Shown piece by piece: positions 25,310-33,490 of a DNA stretch of 64,000 bases. Position 1 is the stretch's first letter; each line of letters begins with the position of its first letter. The translations under genes were made by a program, and so were the position numbers. The notes beneath the pieces were generated by a model. That model had not been told where the DNA came from. It did no database searches and was given only the letters and a program-made list of their open reading frames with translations. The stretch spans positions 1 to 64,000 of the forward strand of contig NZ_JAKNQY010000008.1 of the NCBI RefSeq assembly GCF_024494355.1. The letters run 5' to 3'. The stretch is from Pseudomonas sp. Q11. GTDB taxonomy: Bacteria; Pseudomonadota; Gammaproteobacteria; Pseudomonadales; Pseudomonadaceae.

Positions 25310-26642
25310 CCCTTGCCCACTGAAAAAAGTAATCGTCGTCGATGACGAGGCGAGCATTCGCAGCGCAGTCGAGCAATGGCTGAGCCTGTCGGGTTTCGAC
25401 GTGCAGCTGTTCAGTCACGCCGAAGAGTGCCTGGCGCAATTGCCGGGGCATTTCCCGGGGGTGATCCTCAGCGATGTGCGCATGCCCGGGCTCAGCGGCC
25501 TGGAGCTGCTGGCCGAAGTGCGCCGTCGCGACCCGGACCTGCCGGTGATCCTGCTGACCGGCCACGGCGATGTGCCGATGGCAGTGGAAGCCATGCGCGA
25601 CGGCGCCTACGACTTCCTGGAAAAACCCTTCAGCCCCGAAACCCTGCTCGGCAGCCTGCGCCGGGCGTTGGACAAGCGCACGCTGGTGCTGGAGAACCGT
25701 CGCCTGCATGAGCGGGCCGACGTCAAGGACAAGCTTGATGGGACACTGCTTGGGGTTTCACGAGCGCTGCAAAATCTGCGTCGCCAGGTGCTGGACCTGG
25801 CGACACTGCCGGTCAACGTGTTGATCCGCGGCGAAACCGGCAGCGGCAAGGAGCTGGTCGCCCGTTGCCTGCACGACTTCGGTCCCAGGGCGAACAAACC
25901 CTTCGTGGCATTGAACTGTGCGGCCATTCCCGAACCGCTGTTCGAGGCCGAACTGTTCGGCCATGAAAGCGGCGCCTTCACGGGTGCCCAGGGCAAGCGC
26001 ATCGGCAAGCTCGAATACGCCGACGGCGGCACGCTGTTTCTCGATGAAATCGAGAGCATGCCCCTGGCCCAACAGGTCAAGTTGCTGCGGGTGTTGCAGG
26101 AACAAAAGCTCGAACGCCTGGGGTCCAACCAGAGCATCGATGTGGACCTGCGCATCATCGCCGCCACCAAGCCTGACCTGCTCGACGAAGCCCGCGCCGG
26201 ACGTTTTCGCGAGGACCTGGCCTATCGCTTGAACATCGCCGAGCTGCGCCTGCCACCTCTGCGTGAACGGCTCGAGGATATTCCGTTGTTGTTCGAACAC
26301 TTCACCCACAACGCCGCCGAACGCCTGGGCCGCCCCGCCGTGCCCTTGAGCGGTCCGCAGTTGAGCTATTTACTCGGCCACGACTGGCCGGGCAACGTGC
26401 GGGAACTGGCCAACGTCGCCGAACGTCAATTGCTGGGGCTGGATCAACCCCGCGTCCTGGACACGGAGCCTGGCCAATCCCTCGCCGCCCGGCAGGAAGC
26501 CTTCGAAGCCCAGTGCCTGCGCGCCGCCCTGACGCGGCACAAGGGCGATGTGAAAGCGGTGCTCGAGGAATTGCAGCTGCCACGCCGCACCTTCAATGAA
26601 AAGATGCAGCGGCATGGGTTGAGTCGCGAGATGTTCCTCTAG
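25302..26642 (+). CDS. mifR: Sigma-54-dependent response regulator (DctD/MifR-like)
   Basis: 446 residues: receiver domain (VIVVDDE, phospho-Asp in SDVRMPG, Lys in EKPFSP), AAA+ sigma-54 interaction domain (Walker A GETGSGKE, sigma-54 contact GAFTGAQ, Walker B GGTLFLDEIE, arginine-finger region) and a C-terminal Fis-type HTH (LRAALTRHKGDVKAVLEELQLPRRTFNEKMQRHGL). AGGAGG lies 9 nt before the ATG, inside the end of the kinase gene (8-nt overlap), so it is co-translated with it. Its likely target is the permease promoter at 27005-27020, which has paired palindromes upstream. Symbol by analogy with P. aeruginosa MifR. Confidence 0.9.
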   Translation: MLSPCPLKKVIVVDDEASIRSAVEQWLSLSGFDVQLFSHAEECLAQLPGHFPGVILSDVRMPGLSGLELLAEVRRRDPDLPVILLTGHGDVPMAVEAMRDGAYDFLEKPFSPETLLGSLRRALDKRTLVLENRRLHERADVKDKLDGTLLGVSRALQNLRRQVLDLATLPVNVLIRGETGSGKELVARCLHDFGPRANKPFVALNCAAIPEPLFEAELFGHESGAFTGAQGKRIGKLEYADGGTLFLDEIESMPLAQQVKLLRVLQEQKLERLGSNQSIDVDLRIIAATKPDLLDEARAGRFREDLAYRLNIAELRLPPLRERLEDIPLLFEHFTHNAAERLGRPAVPLSGPQLSYLLGHDWPGNVRELANVAERQLLGLDQPRVLDTEPGQSLAARQEAFEAQCLRAALTRHKGDVKAVLEELQLPRRTFNEKMQRHGLSREMFL

Positions 26643-26673
26643 GCCCGCGGAGTTTTCTGCGTCTGTACCGGCC

Positions 26674-26885
26674 TCATCGCGAGCAGGCTCGCTCCCACAG
26701 GGATCTGTGGTGGACTTCAAATTTTGTGCGCGATCCGAACCCAGTGTGGGAGCGGACTTGCTCGCGAAGACGTCGGCACATCCAACATGGATGCAAGCTG
26801 ACCCATCACTTTCGCGAGCAAGCCCGCTCCCACAGGGTTATGTGTACGCAGATCAAAATGTGGGAGCGAGCCTGCTCGCGATGAG
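26674..26885. repeat. REP cluster (four elements)
   Basis: Four REP cores in alternating orientation near 26676, 26744, 26810 and 26860, of the gcgagcaggctcgctcccac and tgtgggagcggacttgctcg types, separate the regulator genes from the permease promoter region. Confidence 0.85.
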
Positions 26886-26916
26886 GCCAGTACCCACAAC
26901 ACATCCCCCCTGAATA

Positions 26917-26962
26917 AGCGGATTCCCGCCCACCCCCAATCCAAAACAAGCGGATTTCCGCT
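26917..26962 (+). promoter_or_regulatory. Candidate enhancer: two AGCGGA-N2-TCCGCT palindromes
   Basis: Site 2 (26949-26962, agcggatttccgct) is a perfect palindrome with a 2-nt spacer. Site 1 (26917-26930, agcggattcccgcc) is a weaker copy. They are 32 bp apart, about three helical turns, and lie just upstream of a sigma-54-like promoter. This is the layout expected for a DctD/MifR-type activator. Confidence 0.5.
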
Positions 26963-27004
26963 CATTCCATACTACAAACCCCTCTAGACCGGCCCTCTCC
27001 CACC

Positions 27005-27020
27005 TGGCACAGCTCCTGCT
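27005..27020 (+). promoter_or_regulatory. Candidate sigma-54 (-24/-12) promoter of the permease
   Basis: tggcacagctcctgct has the invariant GG and GC separated by 10 nt and a good TGGCAC -24 block. The -12 block is CTGCT instead of TTGCA/T. It lies 61 bp before the permease ATG. Confidence 0.6.
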
Positions 27021-27055
27021 ATAGCCCTGGCAGGCTGCGTTCCTACGCGCTCCAC

Positions 27056-27063
27056 AAAAACAA
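27056..27063 (+). promoter_or_regulatory. Candidate Crc/Hfq catabolite-repression (CA) motif
   Basis: aaaaacaa fits the AANAANAA consensus of Pseudomonas Crc/Hfq targets. It sits just ahead of the GAGG ribosome-binding site of the permease, where it could block translation during growth on preferred carbon sources. Confidence 0.4.
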
Positions 27064-27080
27064 TTAAACGAGGTCCTTCA

Positions 27081-28400
27081 ATGGATAACTCCAACGCCCT
27101 TCCCCTTGGGTCGGCTGCCGCGCCCGCCCGTGAAAGAACCACCGCCAGCCGGATCAAATCGATTTTCAGCGGTTCGGTCGGCAACATGGTCGAGTGGTAT
27201 GACTGGTACGTCTACGCCGCTTTCTCGTTGTACTTCGCCAAAGTATTTTTCCCGGCCGGCTCCTCGACGGCGCAACTGATGAAAACCGCCGCGATCTTCG
27301 CCGTGGGTTTCTTGATGCGCCCGATCGGTGGCTGGCTGATGGGCCTGTATGCTGATCGCGCCGGCCGTAAGGCGGCGCTGATGGCCTCGGTGTACCTGAT
27401 GTGCTTCGGCTCGCTGATCATCGCCCTGAGCCCCGGCTATGAAACCATCGGCGTCGGTGCGCCCATCCTGCTGGTAGTCGCCCGTTTGCTTCAGGGCCTG
27501 TCGGTAGGCGGTGAATACGGCACTTCGGCAACCTATCTGAGCGAGATGGCCACCAAGGAGCGTCGCGGCTTCTTCTCCAGCTTCCAATACGTGACCCTGA
27601 TCTCCGGCCAGCTCATCGCCCTCGGCGTGCTGATCGTATTGCAACGCTTCCTGACCACCGAAGAGCTGTATGCCTGGGGCTGGCGCATTCCGTTCGCCAT
27701 CGGCGCATTGTGCGCGATAGTGGCGCTGTACCTGCGTCGCGGCATGGAAGAAACCGAGTCGTTCACCAAAAAGGAAAAAGCCAAGGAAAGCGCCATGCGC
27801 ACCTTGATGCGCCATCCGAAAGAACTGATGACCGTGGTCGGCCTGACCATGGGCGGCACCCTGGCGTTCTACACCTACACCACCTACATGCAGAAATACC
27901 TGGTGAACACTGTCGGCATGAGCATTTCCGACTCCACCACCATTTCCGCCGCCACACTCTTCCTGTTCATGTGCCTGCAACCGTTGGTCGGCGGGCTGTC
28001 GGACAAAATCGGTCGCCGGCCGATCCTGATCGCATTCGGCATCCTCGGCACGCTATGCACCGTTCCGATCCTCACGGCCCTGCACTCCGTCCAGAGCTGG
28101 TGGGGCGCGTTCTTCTTGATCATGGCAGCACTGATCATCGTCAGCGGCTACACCTCGATCAACGCCGTGGTGAAAGCCGAGCTGTTCCCCACCGAAATCC
28201 GCGCCCTGGGTGTCGGCCTGCCATACGCCTTGACCGTATCGATCTTCGGGGGCACCGCTGAGTACATCGCTCTGTGGTTCAAGAGCATCGGCATGGAAAC
28301 CGGCTACTACTGGTACGTGACGGCGTGCATCGCCGTGTCGCTGCTGGTCTACATCACCATGAAAGACACCCGCAAGCATTCGCGGATCTTGACCGACTGA
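27081..28400 (+). CDS. kgtP: MFS 2-oxoglutarate permease (KgtP/PcaT-like)
   Basis: A 439-residue inner-membrane proton symporter of the metabolite:H+ symporter family, with about 12 TM helices. Signature segments are GNMVEWYDWYVYAAFSLYFAKVFF at the N-terminus, GWLMGLYADRAGRKAAL (MFS loop 2-3 motif), RLLQGLSVGGEYGTSATYLSE and GLSDKIGRRPIL. GAGG lies 7 nt upstream of the ATG. The product probably imports 2-oxoglutarate, as for KgtP and the MifR-controlled PcaT. Placement behind a MifS/MifR-like pair and a sigma-54-like promoter supports this. Related carriers can take other dicarboxylates, so the substrate is inferred. A strong terminator follows. Confidence 0.88.
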   Translation: MDNSNALPLGSAAAPARERTTASRIKSIFSGSVGNMVEWYDWYVYAAFSLYFAKVFFPAGSSTAQLMKTAAIFAVGFLMRPIGGWLMGLYADRAGRKAALMASVYLMCFGSLIIALSPGYETIGVGAPILLVVARLLQGLSVGGEYGTSATYLSEMATKERRGFFSSFQYVTLISGQLIALGVLIVLQRFLTTEELYAWGWRIPFAIGALCAIVALYLRRGMEETESFTKKEKAKESAMRTLMRHPKELMTVVGLTMGGTLAFYTYTTYMQKYLVNTVGMSISDSTTISAATLFLFMCLQPLVGGLSDKIGRRPILIAFGILGTLCTVPILTALHSVQSWWGAFFLIMAALIIVSGYTSINAVVKAELFPTEIRALGVGLPYALTVSIFGGTAEYIALWFKSIGMETGYYWYVTACIAVSLLVYITMKDTRKHSRILTD

Positions 28401-28420
28401 CCTGCAGACACGCACAAACG

Positions 28421-28456
28421 AAAGGGGCGAACCTGAACGGGTTCGCCCCTTTTTTT
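28421..28456 (+). terminator. Intrinsic terminator of the permease gene
   Basis: aaaggggcgaacc / ggttcgccccttt stem followed by a seven-T run. Confidence 0.95.
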
Positions 28457-28702
28457 GTGCCGCGTGTCTGAAGATTTATCCGACATTAATCTCTGGTTAA
28501 TGCCTGCCCTGCATCCTCATCCTCAACAAACGCTGTTCGGATACACCGGTGATGAGATTTATCGACCGTCCAGTGACAGCCCACAACCAATCGATTAATT
28601 CGATTTGTTTTAGCATTTTTTTGCGCTTTTTAATCAATTTAACCAGCGTAATATGAATTCCACACCCAAGGCGAACAACGCCAACCACTTTGGAGAACGA
28701 CC

Positions 28703-28957
28703 ATGAAAACCAAACTGATCCTCGCCCTGACCCTGTCCGTACTGGCTGCCAACACCTTCGCCGCCGATGGCTTCGACCGCACCCAGTCGGCCATTGCCGC
28801 TGATGGCTACGACCGCACCGGCGCTGCCACGGTTGCCGCTGACGGTTTTGATCGCACCGGCTCGAACACTGTCGCTGAAGACGGCTTCGACCGCACCGGC
28901 TCGAACACTGTCGCTGAAGACGGCTTTGACCGCACCAACACTGCCTCTCTCAGCTAA
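28703..28957 (+). CDS. Small secreted protein with five DGFDRT repeats
   Basis: 84 residues. A Sec signal peptide (MKTKLILALTLSVLAANTFA) is followed directly by five tandem units of 11-14 residues built on A(A/E)DG(F/Y)DRT and separated by short Ser/Thr/Asn/Ala linkers. The mature part is about 64 residues, acidic and Cys-free. Two units are nearly identical at DNA level (28858-28893 and 28894-28929), showing recent repeat expansion. The protein is expected to be periplasmic or exported and largely unstructured. No function is known to me. It has its own AT-rich upstream region (28458-28702, no other gene), ribosome-binding site (GGAG) and terminator. Confidence 0.85.
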   Translation: MKTKLILALTLSVLAANTFAADGFDRTQSAIAADGYDRTGAATVAADGFDRTGSNTVAEDGFDRTGSNTVAEDGFDRTNTASLS

Positions 28958-28977
28958 TCCCAACGAGGCTCCCTTAC

Positions 28978-29008
28978 AGCCCGGCTTCGGCCGGGCTTAG
29001 TTGTTTTT
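28978..29008 (+). terminator. Intrinsic terminator of the DGFDRT-repeat gene
   Basis: agcccggc-ttcg-gccgggct stem-loop with a T-rich tail, 20 bp after the stop. Confidence 0.85.
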
Positions 29009-29068
29009 GGGGTACAGGAAAGCGGTCAGCCTCAAGCCGAACACAAAAGTGGTCTCACTGAAGAACAA

Positions 29069-29161
29069 AATGTGGGAGCGGGCTTGCTCGCGAATGCGGT
29101 GTGCCAGCCAGCATCTATATCAACTGACTGACCGCATTCGCGAGCAAACCCGCTCCCACAA
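29069..29161. repeat. REP pair (inverted)
   Basis: Opposed tgtgggagcgggcttgctcg and cgcgagcaaacccgctccca cores flank about 40 bp. Confidence 0.85.
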
Positions 29162-29241
29162 GGTTCCAAGGTGCTGACAAAAACAGTCGCCCCCGGCACT
29201 ATCCACAACATCCTCAAATCCATCCCCAGGACCTTCGCCCC

Positions 29242-29862
29242 ATGCCCGACGACATCCACTACTACGAACCCGCCCAGGGCCACGGCCTGCCGCACGACCC
29301 GTTCAATGCCATCGTCGGCCCGCGCCCCATCGGCTGGATTTCCTCCCAGGACGCCGAAGGTCACCTGAACCTGGCGCCCTACAGTTTTTTCAACGCCTTC
29401 AACTACATTCCGCCGATCATCGGGTTCTGCAGCGTCGGGCGCAAAGACAGCCTGAACAACATCGAACAGACCGGCGAATTCGCCTGGAACCTGGCGACAC
29501 GCCCGTTGGCCGAGCAGATGAACCAGAGCTGCGCCATGGTCGCGCCAAAGGTCAATGAATTCGAACTGGCCGGTTTGACGCCAGCGCCATCACGGGTGAT
29601 CCAGGTGCCGCGAGTCGCGCAAAGCCCGGTGTCCTTCGAATGCAAGGTCACCCAGATCATCCAGTTGCAGCGTGCGGACAAGGCATTGGTGCCCAGTTGG
29701 CTGATCCTCGGCGAAGTGGTCGCCGTGCATATCGCCAAATGGCTGTTGAAGGATGGGGTATACGACACCGCCGCCGCCGAGCCGATTTTGCGCGGCGGCG
29801 GGCCGGCGGATTATTTCCAGCTGGGCCCTGAAGCGCTATTCAAGATGCACCGTCCTCAATAG
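29242..29862 (+). CDS. Flavin reductase-like FMN-binding protein
   Basis: A 206-residue protein of the flavin reductase/DIM6-NTAB split-barrel family. It has the N-terminal GPRPIGWISSQDAEGHLNLAPYSFFN segment that cradles FMN, and GRKDSLNNIEQTGEFAWNLA, both characteristic. Such enzymes reduce FMN with NAD(P)H for a partner oxygenase, or act alone on other substrates; no partner is adjacent. AGGA lies 10 nt before the ATG. It is isolated between REP clusters and appears monocistronic. Confidence 0.88.
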   Translation: MPDDIHYYEPAQGHGLPHDPFNAIVGPRPIGWISSQDAEGHLNLAPYSFFNAFNYIPPIIGFCSVGRKDSLNNIEQTGEFAWNLATRPLAEQMNQSCAMVAPKVNEFELAGLTPAPSRVIQVPRVAQSPVSFECKVTQIIQLQRADKALVPSWLILGEVVAVHIAKWLLKDGVYDTAAAEPILRGGGPADYFQLGPEALFKMHRPQ

Positions 29863-29896
29863 AAATGCACTCCGAACCCTGTGACACAGCGGTTAT

Positions 29897-29986
29897 CTGT
29901 GGGAGCAAGGCTTGCCCGCGATGAAGACAACGCGGTCTGTCTTTGGAACCGAGGTGACTGCATCGCGGGTAAGCCTTGCTCCCACA
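29897..29986. repeat. REP pair (inverted)
   Basis: tgtgggagcaaggcttgccc and its near-complement enclose a ~40-bp loop. The element sits between the convergent flavin reductase and the 81-aa gene and ends 4 bp before the latter's stop. Confidence 0.85.
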
Positions 29987-29989
29987 ACG

Positions 29990-30235
29990 TTAATCTCGCA
30001 GGTTCCAGATCAGCTCGCCCTCATCGCCCACACCCTTGAGATGGGTCAACTCAATGGCCGCAGCCGAGTCGGCATCAGTGGCAGTCTTGAACGTCTGTTG
30101 TTCAAGCACCTTGTTAAAACGCGGCGCACCGGAACCACCAATGGCTTTGGTGGCAATCGCCGCATAGTAGCCGCCGCCCTCTTTGGGCACGACTGCGGAA
30201 ACAGCTTCGAAGGTTTCAAAGGCTTTACGTGCCAT
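29990..30235 (-). CDS. Small conserved protein of unknown function
   Basis: 81 residues: MARKAFETFEAVSAVVPKEGGGYYAAIATKAIGG and onward, with a C-terminal TDADSAAAIELTHLKGVGDEGELIWNL. The ATG at 30235 is preferred over 30244 because AGGA lies exactly 8 nt upstream. There is no signal peptide, TM segment or Cys. The repeated small/charged pattern suggests a compact soluble fold. It is probably co-directional with the ABM-like gene 41 bp upstream and could form an operon with it. I do not recognise a function. Confidence 0.65.
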   Translation of the reverse strand: MARKAFETFEAVSAVVPKEGGGYYAAIATKAIGGSGAPRFNKVLEQQTFKTATDADSAAAIELTHLKGVGDEGELIWNLRD

Positions 30236-30276
30236 ATTGCGCATCCTGGCGATGGGAAATGACGCTCATTAAACCT

Positions 30277-30630
30277 TCAACCCGCCAGTTTGTGTACCTT
30301 CGCCGAGCACCCTTCGGTCGCCTGGGCGGCGGACACTTCCCGGAAGGTGTGGAAATCCAGGCTGGTCACTACCAGGTCCTGTACCAGTTCCGCGAAGATC
30401 GCCATGACCGGTGAGTTGAAATAAGCATCCATCGCCTGTTGATTGACCCAGAGCCCGGACACCAGCCACAGATCGGCGTCGCATTGCGATTGCTGCAAGG
30501 CAAAATGCAGGCATCCGGGAGCTTGGCGCGAAGGCGCGATCAGCGTACTCAGGCGTGCACCCAATGGCTTGGAACAACCGGAACGGGCCCGCACAAAGGC
30601 CATATGACTGACGGGGTTGTGTATAGACAT
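30277..30630 (-). CDS. ABM-superfamily (antibiotic biosynthesis monooxygenase-like) protein
   Basis: 117 residues, starting MSIHNPVSHMAFVRARSG at an ATG (30630) with GGGAG 8 nt upstream. The pattern of a dimeric alpha+beta ferredoxin-like barrel is present: CLHFALQQSQCDADLWLVSGLWVNQQAMDAYFNSPVMAIF resembles the W-x(5)-FEQ-W-x(5)-H region of ABM proteins, although the usual F/E-x-W-xx-xxx-xxH signature is altered. A role as a small oxygenase or quinone/heme-related enzyme is possible. It is divergent from an AraC-family regulator that may control it. Confidence 0.7.
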   Translation of the reverse strand: MSIHNPVSHMAFVRARSGCSKPLGARLSTLIAPSRQAPGCLHFALQQSQCDADLWLVSGLWVNQQAMDAYFNSPVMAIFAELVQDLVVTSLDFHTFREVSAAQATEGCSAKVHKLAG

Positions 30631-30958
30631 GTTCAACTCTCCCAGGTAATCCGTTGTGCAGCCCGGGACAGGCTGCGACAGGATCAAAGGTTAAGCGCCA
30701 CGACGCCAGCCTCGTTAGTCGATTCCTGCCGACCCATTGCACATTCCTGCGCGGCAGCGGGACCTCATCGGTCCTCCATTCGCGAAGATCCGGGAAAGTT
30801 GAAACAAAAGGTTTCAAGCAAGTTTCGGTCACATTACGCCGTTGCGATTCGTTGCGCTGTGCAGGATCAGGCAAGCTTTCGACAGGATGTGGCTACCACT
30901 GCAACTTGCACAAACATAAGCTTTGATCATCGCTCTCCCATTTCCTGAGGATTCCGGC

Positions 30959-31888
30959 ATGTCGCCGCTTGACCACGCCCACGTCCCGCTGGACACGTAT
31001 CTGGAACAACAGCGCGCCGAACTGGCGTCGATCATCGCCCGCAATACCAGTGAAGACGGCAGCTACGCCACCGCCATCGACTCGCTGAATCTGTCGCGCC
31101 ACAGTCAAGCCCATCAATTCGCACCGGTGCTGGCGCGACCGGCGCTGTGCATCATGGCCCAGGGCAGCAAACAGGTGCGCCTGGCGGATGAGTTGTTCAA
31201 CTACGACCCGCTGCATTACCTGGTGGTCTCGGTCTCGATGCCTCTGAGTGGTTGCATCGCCAGCGTTTCGCCCGATCAGCCGATCCTGGCCCTGCGCCTG
31301 GACATCGATCCGGCGGAAATCACCGCGCTGATCGCCGACGCGGGGCCCCTGGGCGTACCCACGCGCCCCACCGGTCGCGGCCTGTATGTAGAACGGCTGG
31401 ACACGCCGATGCTCGACGCCGTGTTGCGCCTGGCGCGGTTGCTGGACAGCCCGAAAGACATCGCCATGCTCGCGCCTCTGGTGCGCCGGGAGATTCTGTA
31501 TCGTCTGCTGCGCAGCCCCCAGGGCTATCGGCTATACGAAATCGCCATCACCAACAGTCAGAGCCATCGCATCGGCCAGGCGATCAAATGGCTCAACGGT
31601 CATTTCGAGCAACCGTTGCGCATCGATGACCTGGCCCGGGAAGTGAACCTCAGCGTCTCGACCCTGCATCACCGCTTCAAGGCCATGACGGCCATGAGCC
31701 CGCTGCAATACCAGAAACAACTGCGCCTTCAGGAAGCCCGGCGACTGATGCTGGCCGAAGGGCTGGAAGCCTCGGCGGCGGGGTATCGGGTGGGGTATGA
31801 AAGCCCTTCGCAGTTCAGCCGCGAGTACAGCCGCCTGTTCGGAGCGCCGCCGCTGCGGGATCTGGCGCGGTTGCGGCTGACCGTTTGA
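30959..31888 (+). CDS. AraC-family transcriptional regulator
   Basis: 309 residues. The N-terminal AraC_N-type cupin domain (HQFAPVLARPALCIMAQGSKQV, VSMPLSGCIASVSPDQPILALRLDID) is followed by two HTH motifs at the C-terminus (LRIDDLAREVNLSVSTLHHRFKAMT and EASAAGYRVGYESPSQFSREYSRLFG). The ATG at 30959 has TGAGGA 8 nt upstream. It is divergent from the ABM-like/81-aa pair across a 328-bp gap in which no clear operator was found. Relatives often control oxidoreductases for aldehydes or alcohols, so its target is probably the divergent pair or itself. Confidence 0.9.
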   Translation: MSPLDHAHVPLDTYLEQQRAELASIIARNTSEDGSYATAIDSLNLSRHSQAHQFAPVLARPALCIMAQGSKQVRLADELFNYDPLHYLVVSVSMPLSGCIASVSPDQPILALRLDIDPAEITALIADAGPLGVPTRPTGRGLYVERLDTPMLDAVLRLARLLDSPKDIAMLAPLVRREILYRLLRSPQGYRLYEIAITNSQSHRIGQAIKWLNGHFEQPLRIDDLAREVNLSVSTLHHRFKAMTAMSPLQYQKQLRLQEARRLMLAEGLEASAAGYRVGYESPSQFSREYSRLFGAPPLRDLARLRLTV

Positions 31889-31915
31889 GCTGATTTTTGG
31901 ATTGGCAGTGCCGGC

Positions 31916-32012
31916 CTCATCGCGAGCAGGCTCGCTCCCACAGTTGATCTGGGTGAACGGAGAATTTGTGTTCAACACAGATCCCTTGTGGGAGCGAGCC
32001 TGCTCGCGATGG
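31916..32012. repeat. REP pair (inverted)
   Basis: Opposed catcgcgagcaggctcgctc and gagcgagcctgctcgcgatg cores with about 45 bp between, at the convergence of the AraC and aldehyde dehydrogenase genes. Confidence 0.85.
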
Positions 32013-32041
32013 GGCCAGTAAAGCCAGCCCACTTCTAGCGT

Positions 32042-33490
32042 TCAAACCGCCCGCACCACATGCTTGATCTCCTGAAACGCCGCCAGTCCCCAAGGCCCCA
32101 ACTCGCGGCCCATGCTGCTCTGCTTGTAACCGCCCCACGCCGCCTGGGGAAAGATCACTTGGGGGGCGTTGATCCACACCAGCCCCGCCTGCAAAGTATT
32201 GGCCACCTGTTCGGCAACCTCGATATCGCGACTGACGACACTGGCCACCAGGCCGAAACGGCTGTCGTTGGCCAGGGCAATCGCTTGCTCCAGGGTGGTG
32301 AAACGGCGCACACACAGCACCGGCCCGAAGATTTCTTCGCACCACAGTGCGCTGTCCACAGGCACGTCGGTGAAGACCGTCGGCTGTAAAAAATAGCCGC
32401 GCGGCAAATGCGCGGGTCGTTGCCCGCCGCACACCAGCGTCGCCCCGGCGCTCAGGCCCCGGTCGATATGCCCGAGCACCCGCTGGTATTGCGCCTGGTT
32501 GACCAGCGCGCCCATCTCCACGTCAGGGTCAAACGGGTCAGCCACGCGAATCGCTTCGGCGCGGGTCTTGAGCCGTTGCAGGAACTCATCGGCCAACTCA
32601 TCGGCGACCAGCACGCGACTGGTGGCCGAGCACATTTGCCCGGCATTGAAGAAACCGCCACCACAGGCCAGCTCCACCGCCAGATCCAGGTCGGCGTCGG
32701 CCAGCACCAGTAACGACGACTTGCCACCCAGCTCCAGGCTCACGCCCTTCACCGTTTCCGCCGCCCGTTGCATCACCTGCACGCCCACCGCGTTGCTGCC
32801 GGTAAAGGAAATCTTCGCCACGCGCGGATCTGTCGCCAGTGGCGCGCCCACGGCCAGGCCCGTGCCGCAGATCAGGTTGAACACTCCGTGCGGCAAGCCA
32901 CATCCGTCGATGATCGAGGCCAGTTCCAGCTCCGGCAGCGGTGTCACCTCCGAAGGTTTGAGCACCACACAACAACCGGCGGCCAAGGCCGGGGCGAGCT
33001 TCCAGGCGGTGGTGACCATCGGGAAATTCCACGGCACGATCAATCCCACCACACCGCAGGGTTCGCGGCGCAAGCGTGCACTGAAGTCCTCGCTGGGCAA
33101 GGGCAGCGGGCTGTCCTGCCGGGCGTCCAGCCCTTCGGCCAGTTCAGCGTAATACTCGAAGGTGGCGACCACGTCGTCGACATCGATGGCCGCTTCGAAC
33201 AGCGGTTTGCCGTTGTTGCTCGATTGCAATCGCATCAACTGCTCACGACCGGCCTGCACGCCAGCGGCGATCCGACGCAGGATCGCCCCGCGCTCGGTAC
33301 CGGTGGTATTCGACCATTGAGCCAACGCCTGGGTCGCCGCATCCAGGGCCTGATCGACCGCGCGCTCATCGCCGCCATTGACCGTGGTCAGCAGCGCTTC
33401 GGTTGCCGGGTTGATCACCCGCAAATGCTGGTCACCCGATGACCATTGGCCATTGATGTACAGGCCGTCCTGTGTAGTGGGGAAATTCAT
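32042..33490 (-). CDS. NAD-dependent aldehyde dehydrogenase (probable guanidinobutyraldehyde type)
   Basis: 482 residues of the ALDH superfamily: VPWNFPMVTTAWKLAPALAAG (cofactor-site Asn), SFTGSNAVG (Rossmann motif), LELGGKSS (general-base Glu), and NAGQMCSATSRV with catalytic Cys, plus EEIFGPVL near the C-terminus. The start at 33490 overlaps the decarboxylase stop (ATGA), so it is the second gene of a coupled pair. With AruI upstream, the expected reaction is oxidation of 4-guanidinobutyraldehyde to 4-guanidinobutyrate, the step after decarboxylation in the arginine transaminase pathway. Sequence alone would also fit a betaine- or aminobutyraldehyde dehydrogenase. Confidence 0.92.
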   Translation of the reverse strand: MNFPTTQDGLYINGQWSSGDQHLRVINPATEALLTTVNGGDERAVDQALDAATQALAQWSNTTGTERGAILRRIAAGVQAGREQLMRLQSSNNGKPLFEAAIDVDDVVATFEYYAELAEGLDARQDSPLPLPSEDFSARLRREPCGVVGLIVPWNFPMVTTAWKLAPALAAGCCVVLKPSEVTPLPELELASIIDGCGLPHGVFNLICGTGLAVGAPLATDPRVAKISFTGSNAVGVQVMQRAAETVKGVSLELGGKSSLLVLADADLDLAVELACGGGFFNAGQMCSATSRVLVADELADEFLQRLKTRAEAIRVADPFDPDVEMGALVNQAQYQRVLGHIDRGLSAGATLVCGGQRPAHLPRGYFLQPTVFTDVPVDSALWCEEIFGPVLCVRRFTTLEQAIALANDSRFGLVASVVSRDIEVAEQVANTLQAGLVWINAPQVIFPQAAWGGYKQSSMGRELGPWGLAAFQEIKHVVRAV

